NCBI RefSeq assembly: GCF_001540865.1
Contig: NC_033623.1
Location: 12,695,218 to 12,759,217, forward strand
Source: Ananas comosus
Lineage: Eukaryota > Streptophyta > Magnoliopsida > Poales > Bromeliaceae
DNA: 64,000 bases
Direction of reading: 5' to 3'
The notes under the pieces are model-generated. The model was not told the origin of the DNA and searched no databases. It worked only from the letters and a program-made list of their open reading frames with translations. Made by a program: the position numbers and the translations under genes. Shown in pieces: positions 58,836 through 64,000 of this stretch (the first letter of the stretch is position 1; each line of letters opens with the position of its first letter).

Positions 58836-59608
58836 TGTGTGTGTGCGTTGTGTGTGTGTGTATATATATATATATCCAATTTTATTTTTAGATTTTATAA
58901 GAATTATAATTATTTATGCATGATAATAGCATAAATCTAAAAAAAATTTAATTAAATAAACGAATTTTTATTCCGAATTTTTAAATGATAAACGTAAAAT
59001 TTTCGTATAAATCGCGTATACGAATTATTGGCAAATCTAATTTTTAAACCGTATTTTTCAACGAACTTAAAAATTAAGATACGAATTTTATTCGTATTTT
59101 ATCCGTATCGAATTTTAGTCGTATTCGAATTAACTAACTATGGTTTAAAGACATGAGGTTTAATTTAGAAAAGATAATACTACAAAGATGGAATATTGGA
59201 GGATAAGAATGAAAGAGGTGGAATATTCTAAATTTATAAAAATGGCATGTTATGAGGATGAAAATTTATCAAAATACCCTCATTGCAAACTCTATGTAAT
59301 AAAAAAAAATTTTGCCCTTATTTAAGTGGTGACCGGTACCTATACCCCCAAGTGCCGATCACCCTTTTTTAATAGGTCTATCGTTAATTTGTTACCGTCC
59401 ATTTAAAAAACTTTAATGATTGAGATTTGTTCGGTACACAGGAGCATTGCTCAAAATAAAAAAAGATTAGGAGAGGAGCCAATGGAATCCTTATCACATA
59501 GGATATCGGTGGGCCAATTGGGTCAGTTGTTGGGGTTTGCATTACCGAATATCACAGCCATTTTGTTTGTTGGCAAGTTTGACTGAAAAGTTTGGTATCT
59601 TATATTTT
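58836..59608. other. Intergenic, nothing recognised
   Basis: A GT/TA microsatellite lies at 58836-58875, then AT-rich sequence. The stretch 59270-59420 resembles MITE-type sequence, but I could not define it. Confidence 0.4.
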
Positions 59609-59621
59609 TAACTAATGGTGT

Positions 59622-59781
59622 TTTTTTTTTTTTTTTTTGAGAGATAGATAGCATGCTATCCGCTTTGTTTAATTTATTTAAAAATAAATTTAGCTGAAAA
59701 TGTGAATCAATTAGGATTCGAACTTAAAAGTTCGGATACCAACCACCAAGTCCTTTGCCACTTGCGCTAGGGACGGTCGGT
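59622..59781 (-). mobile_element. SINE copy 8, with 13-bp TSD (one mismatch)
   Basis: A full-length reverse-strand copy: poly-T, GAGAGATAGATAGCATGCTA, body, B box GTTCGAATCC, head ending GACGGTCGGT. Flanks are TAACTAATGGTGT (59609-59621) and TAACCAATGGTGT (59782-59794). Confidence 0.85.
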
Positions 59782-59794
59782 TAACCAATGGTGT

Positions 59795-60904
59795 CATTAT
59801 GTGCGGTTTTTGGTGACCTTCAATGCGACCGCAACCGCAAGGTCGGTTTCAGCGAACCCATCTACTGGTCGGCAGCACCAAATCGCACCAAATTCTTTTT
59901 TGTTTCCCGGTCCAAGCTTATACTGGTCAGGTTCAACCAGGGAAGGAACTAATTAATCAAATACCAAAATTATGGGCCACGGTGCTTGTTTAGTTCAGCT
60001 TCTAACAAGCATAAAAATTTAAGAATTTTGTTGTGGGAGGAAGTAATAAAAAAAGAATAAGACTCTGAGATCCATGAACAAAAGCAACAAACAATCGAAT
60101 CTGTTGTAAATCTAAGCCATTAAAAAACTTTCGTATAGAGTTTTTTCTCATAGAACAACAGCGACACTTTATTAAACATACTAGGCATAATTTGAGAAGG
60201 ATGGTTAGAGAACTTGTGATCACAGCTTCATACAAACCTGTAAATAAGTTGTGTTACGGCATCTAATTTTCCTTTCCACTTAATTCCGATTCTATTCCTT
60301 GCATGGTGCCATTTTTGGTGCTCGATATGATGTATAATAGAAAATTTTGTATCCTTTTAGTCAAAAAGAACCTAATTTTTGTTGTCAGTGTGTATGTTTG
60401 CAGTGTCAGGTCATAATCTAAGACAAAAGGGAAAATCTAAATATATCTGCCATATGCTGATCGCCACGAGAGTGATGTTTTAAGTGCTTAATAAGAGATT
60501 GTGAGCACTATTAACATGATAAAACAAGTAAGATACAATTAAAATATTCAAAAAGTTCTATTCCAATTTAATTCCGTGTATATATTTTTGTAGTAGTTTA
60601 TCTTTGTTCAGCTTATGCAGATTCCTAATTCGAGAGTTTTAGCATTTGTGAGTAAAGGAATACTCTTGCTTGAAGTCACCAAAGTCCTTGGTGTCAAATT
60701 CCACTAGTTCAAAACATTTTAAAGTTCAAAATTGCATTATCAGAGACCACCAATATAAAATGCACATCAGTTTCCCACAAAGCTCAAAGAGTTATGCCCC
60801 CCAAAATGAACAAGGACAACTTAGCCGAGTAGATCGAGATGGAGATGGGAAAGTTTTTGTCATCTTTTTTGGTTAAAAAACTTTGGTTTTTTCTTTTTCT
60901 GGAT
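59795..60904. other. Intergenic, nothing recognised
   Basis: No gene or repeat that I can support. Small open frames are composition-driven. Confidence 0.45.
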
Positions 60905-60907
60905 TTT

Positions 60908-61050
60908 TTTTTTTTGTTTGTTTTTTGGAAGAAAAAGGTTGCATACAACTCAGTTAAAAATGTGAAATAGTTAGGCTTTGAATTTGAGATTTTGAGTATC
61001 AATCATCAAGCTTTTAGCCAGCTGCGTTAAGTGAGATCGCCGGTCGACAA
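60908..61050 (-). mobile_element. Degenerate SINE, copy 9
   Basis: It keeps the order T-run, body (CAGTTAAAAATGTGAAATAG), a B-box relic (TTTGAATTTGAGATTTTGAG), A-box region, and GATCGCCGGTCGAC at the head. It has many substitutions and has lost the tail hairpin. Confidence 0.5.
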
Positions 61051-62169
61051 AAATTCGGCTTAATTATTAGGGTTAAAAAGTTTCGCTACTAAGAAAAACC
61101 ATTCATCGCCTACACCATAACATGAAAATTCCAACTATAACGCTTCTACTAAAAGCAAGAAAGAGCAATATTAAAAGTTTTTTTTTTTTTTTTTTTTTTG
61201 GCTATCTATGGTGAAGGAAAATGGAGCACTACTTCCACTATAACATGGAATTCCATTCGGAAGTGCTAATAATGCAGATATTTTACTGTAATAATAAAAC
61301 CCACTTCTTTTGGGTCTGTGAGCATGCCCCAAATCCCAAAAGTGAAATGCTTTATTTTTCTCAACTTTTGATTGCTCCAAAAAAGTAAAAGACAAAAAAA
61401 AAACAGAGGAATGCCTATCTATCTATACACGCATAAACCAGCTTTACATTTTGCATCTTTATTTAAATTGTAAGAGTGTAAAATTTATATCTATATATAA
61501 ATATAAAAGCAGTATTCTTTAATTTCTTATCCGGCCCGGCCTGTTTGTAGTCCTAGCCCATTTGGCCCAGTCTGGATTTGACCGGATTGGGAGAAATGCA
61601 TAATGAAATAGGCCGGACCTACTGGGGCGAAGGTGCGAGATTAGCACTAGCAATTTATTGAGCCCAAATCACCAGCTCGAAGCTACTACTAGCATACTTT
61701 AGTCTTTATTATATAATAATAATAACAATAACTCGGCTTCTAAGTTAATTGTTCAAAAACAATATTTGGTATTGAAATTTGGCTATTGTAACTCACAAGG
61801 AATTCAAATTTACCGAGACAAAATACGTGAGCAGTTGCATTGTTACCATGAGAATGATAGTTTATTACTGTTTTAGCATGTATTATATGACAATTCTACG
61901 GGTGAGTAACTGAGTACATGCCTGGAGCTGTGGAGCAGCAGCTGATATGCTTTCTTTTTCCCCTTTCCTTAACAGCTAACCCCAATTAAGTTCTGTACTT
62001 TCTGTGCCGTCCTTCTCTCGCCTCCCCCTCGAAGTTTTCCAGAAATTTCACACTGCGGCCATCTTCTTTTAGAAAGATTCTTGCAGTCCTCCCCTGCAGC
62101 TCAAAAGTTATGTAGACTGGAAAATAAAACAAAGAAGATCGAACCCACAAAAAAAAAAAAGAAAAAAAA
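61051..62169. other. Upstream region of DDA1
   Basis: A poly-T tract lies at 61177-61199, with several GGCCCA/TAGCCCA motifs at 61530-61675, about 500-640 bp upstream of the start. A CT-rich likely leader lies at 61965-62060. I found no clear TATA box, which is usual for housekeeping genes. Confidence 0.4.
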
Positions 62170-63666
62170 ATGGGGTCTCTCCTGGGCGACTGGCCTTCCT
62201 ACGACCCTCACAACTTCAGCCAACTCCGCCCCGCCGATCCCTCCGCTCAACCCTCCGTAAGAATTTAGAATGTTGTCTCTGCATCTTCTTTTTCACATTC
62301 AAAAACCCTTTTCTTTTTTTTCTTTTCTTTTTTTTTTTGCTTTTTTGGCTTTTTAATTCTTCTCCCTTTCAGAACCCATCTCTTCGACTTCTAGATAATT
62401 CTGATATGCAGGTCCTGCTGAAAAGCAAGATACAAATTTCGTAAGCAATAGAGCAGATTAAATGTGGCAGATAGCTTTAGGATCTGTTCAGAAGCTGCAA
62501 AATAAAATGTGATTTTTGTTGTTGTTGTTGTTGTTGTTGATGTTGAATTTAGGGGCTACAGAAATGGAGCAATTCCTGGTCACTAGTTGTTGGTTAATAT
62601 GATTTCTTGTTCTTAAAGGGGAGGAAATAATATGGAGTGCTTCTGTTAACATCTCATTAGTGGCAAAAAACCTGAAGGAGTTTTCCTTTTGTTCGGTCCT
62701 GAAACAAATTTGTTGCTTCTTTTCAGAAACTGACACCTGCAACGTATCATCCCACTCACAACCGGACTCTTCCGCCTCCGAATCAAGGTACTGCTGCATG
62801 ATCTAAATGCCACTTCTGTGTGATGGTCGGTTGCGCCAGGTTTCGCTACTGAGGCGTGCTTCGGTAGTTTTCTTTCACGGAGATCGTATTTGTAAGATCT
62901 AGGATGAAATGTATTCCACGGGAAATGCGTTATATTGGTCGGTTGGCCTACTCGCAAATAGATTAATCTAGTATTCTAAACAATTTTCATAGGTGAATGT
63001 TTGTTGTTAATGTTGGGAGTGTACTTACTTAAGGAGTATGAGTAAATTAGTTCACAGCTATAGCATTTGTTTTAGCAAGAATAACTAGACAAAGTGCTAT
63101 CCAAGTATCGAGAACAATACTCTTTAACTTTTGAAATTTTGGTCAAGTGACAAGTGACAACTCGTTTTTAATAGATCGGTTGATTAATTGGCTTTTGGCA
63201 CAAAAGGGCCAGAACCATTTGACAGTAAGCTGCATCCTACAGTTTATGCAATTGATTCGTGTCGATTCAATCTGTAATAATGTTATTGTAATAGTTCAAT
63301 ACCTGAAGCACTTCTACAGCACCATTAGTCAGCTACTCGAAGTATGTTGTCAATCTCATATCTCATTATTTGGCGGAAAAGATGTTTGACTTGATTATTC
63401 TTTTATCACGCCTGCAGTAATAACAACTGAAAGCAGAAACATCCTGCTGAGACATTTCTACCAGAAGTCAGAAGAGAAGGTGAGTATGTGACATGTTTCC
63501 TCGTCGATGCTCTCTCTCACTTGTTTCTTTCACATTCCGTGTTCTTCGTTTTCGAATCTTAATCGTGCAGTTGAGACCAAAGAGAGCAGCTTCTGAAAAC
63601 TTGACGCCGGAGCATGGCACCAAGCAGCCGCGAGGCCCCTTCACAGATTCTTCCAGCCAAGCTTAA
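62170..63666 (+). CDS. DDA1: DET1- and DDB1-associated protein 1 (DDA1)
   Basis: Four exons, 62170-62256, 62727-62787, 63418-63479 and 63571-63666, are all in phase and give 101 residues, the expected size. The protein reads [20 protein letters not shown], then [35 protein letters not shown] and [11 protein letters not shown]. This is the conserved DDA1 signature: the N-terminal segment lies on DDB1 and the helix ILLRHFYQ follows. DDA1 joins DET1 and DDB1 in the CUL4 ubiquitin ligase (CDD complex). In Arabidopsis it helps recognise ABA receptors for degradation and so tunes ABA signalling. The tail ([21 protein letters not shown]) is less conserved. The ATG follows an A-rich leader and is the only suitable start. 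Confidence 0.94.
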
Positions 63667-63865
63667 ATGTGTGATCTAGTTATCCCTGAATTACCAGATT
63701 GTGCGCTCTTACCTCCTATACTTCGGCCCGTGAAAATCCTTTTCTCTCCATTTTGGGTGCATGCGCGCGTGTAAGTTTGTGTGTGTTATCAGTGTGTGAG
63801 CCGTCTGGCAGTCGTCTTTGCAGATTCTGCAGTCATGTAGTATATGTGAATAGTTATTTATGAAT

Positions 63866-63871
63866 AATAAA
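63866..63871 (+). terminator. Likely polyadenylation signal of DDA1
   Basis: AATAAA lies 200 bp after the DDA1 stop codon, in a T-rich 3' UTR. Confidence 0.55.
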
Positions 63872-64000
63872 GGAATGAAAGTGGAGGGATCATTTCCATT
63901 AATTTGTGCTCTTTAACTCATTTTTGCTGTGCCTACTTCACAGAGAAAGGTGATATGTATACCAGAATGATATATATATCAAGCTACGGGTGATAATAAA

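Noticed and set aside
1385..61050. tRNA genes suggested by A-box and B-box motifs
   Set aside because: These are the heads of SINE copies: no acceptor stem closes, copies are diverged, and most have TSDs and A tails.
1..64000. CRISPR arrays, operons, bacterial signals
   Set aside because: None seen; the sequence is eukaryotic and the repeats are plant transposons or microsatellites.

Overview
The window is plant nuclear DNA: AT-rich, with spliced genes (GT-AG introns), TATA boxes, and many MITEs, SINEs and other transposon remnants. The GC-rich first exons (OFP, FAX-like, ACC synthase, DUF21/CBS and methyltransferase genes) against a very AT-rich intergenic background suggest a monocot, but I cannot name the species. 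Gene models were joined by hand. In each, every splice junction keeps the reading frame and the translation matches what is known of the family.

Layout. 1-650: decayed 3' end of a LINE. 1.0-3.7 kb: four related fold-back elements set in TA tracts. 4.2-4.9 kb (+): OVATE family protein. 5.8-8.3 kb: MITEs and nested SINEs. 9.7-14.4 kb (+): eight-exon spermidine-synthase-like methyltransferase, with two G-boxes upstream. 16.3-17.0 kb (+): GPI-anchored lipid transfer protein. 17.8-19.7 kb (-): TMEM14/FAX-type membrane protein whose second intron holds a SINE and a plastid infA fragment. 19.9-22.3 kb: fold-back elements, including one with a perfect 9-bp target duplication. 22.65-25.4 kb (-): four-exon type I ACC synthase. 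25.5-42.8 kb: gene-poor, with a Copia-like LTR, MITEs, tandem repeats and a long-TIR element carrying a beta-ketoacyl-CoA reductase (KCR) gene fragment. 42.85-43.88 kb (-): small uncharacterised plant protein. 44-48 kb: gene-poor. 48.3-54.9 kb (-): 13-exon DUF21/CBS (CNNM-like) membrane protein. 55-62 kb: gene-poor, with SINE copies. 62.2-63.7 kb (+): DDA1, a subunit associated with the DET1-DDB1-CUL4 ubiquitin ligase.

The genes are independent plant loci with no shared pathway. The most informative biology is in the mobile DNA. A tRNA-derived SINE family (eight clear copies, one degenerate) shares its 3' tail, including a GTAGC/GCTAC hairpin, with the LINE at the left edge. This suggests a LINE/SINE partnership with tail-specific recognition. 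Several insertions keep target-site duplications, so their order can be read. Other points for a second look are the KCR fragment inside a terminal-inverted-repeat element, a duplicated 3' splice site in the DUF21 gene that offers a 26-codon in-frame extension, and TA-embedded fold-back elements.
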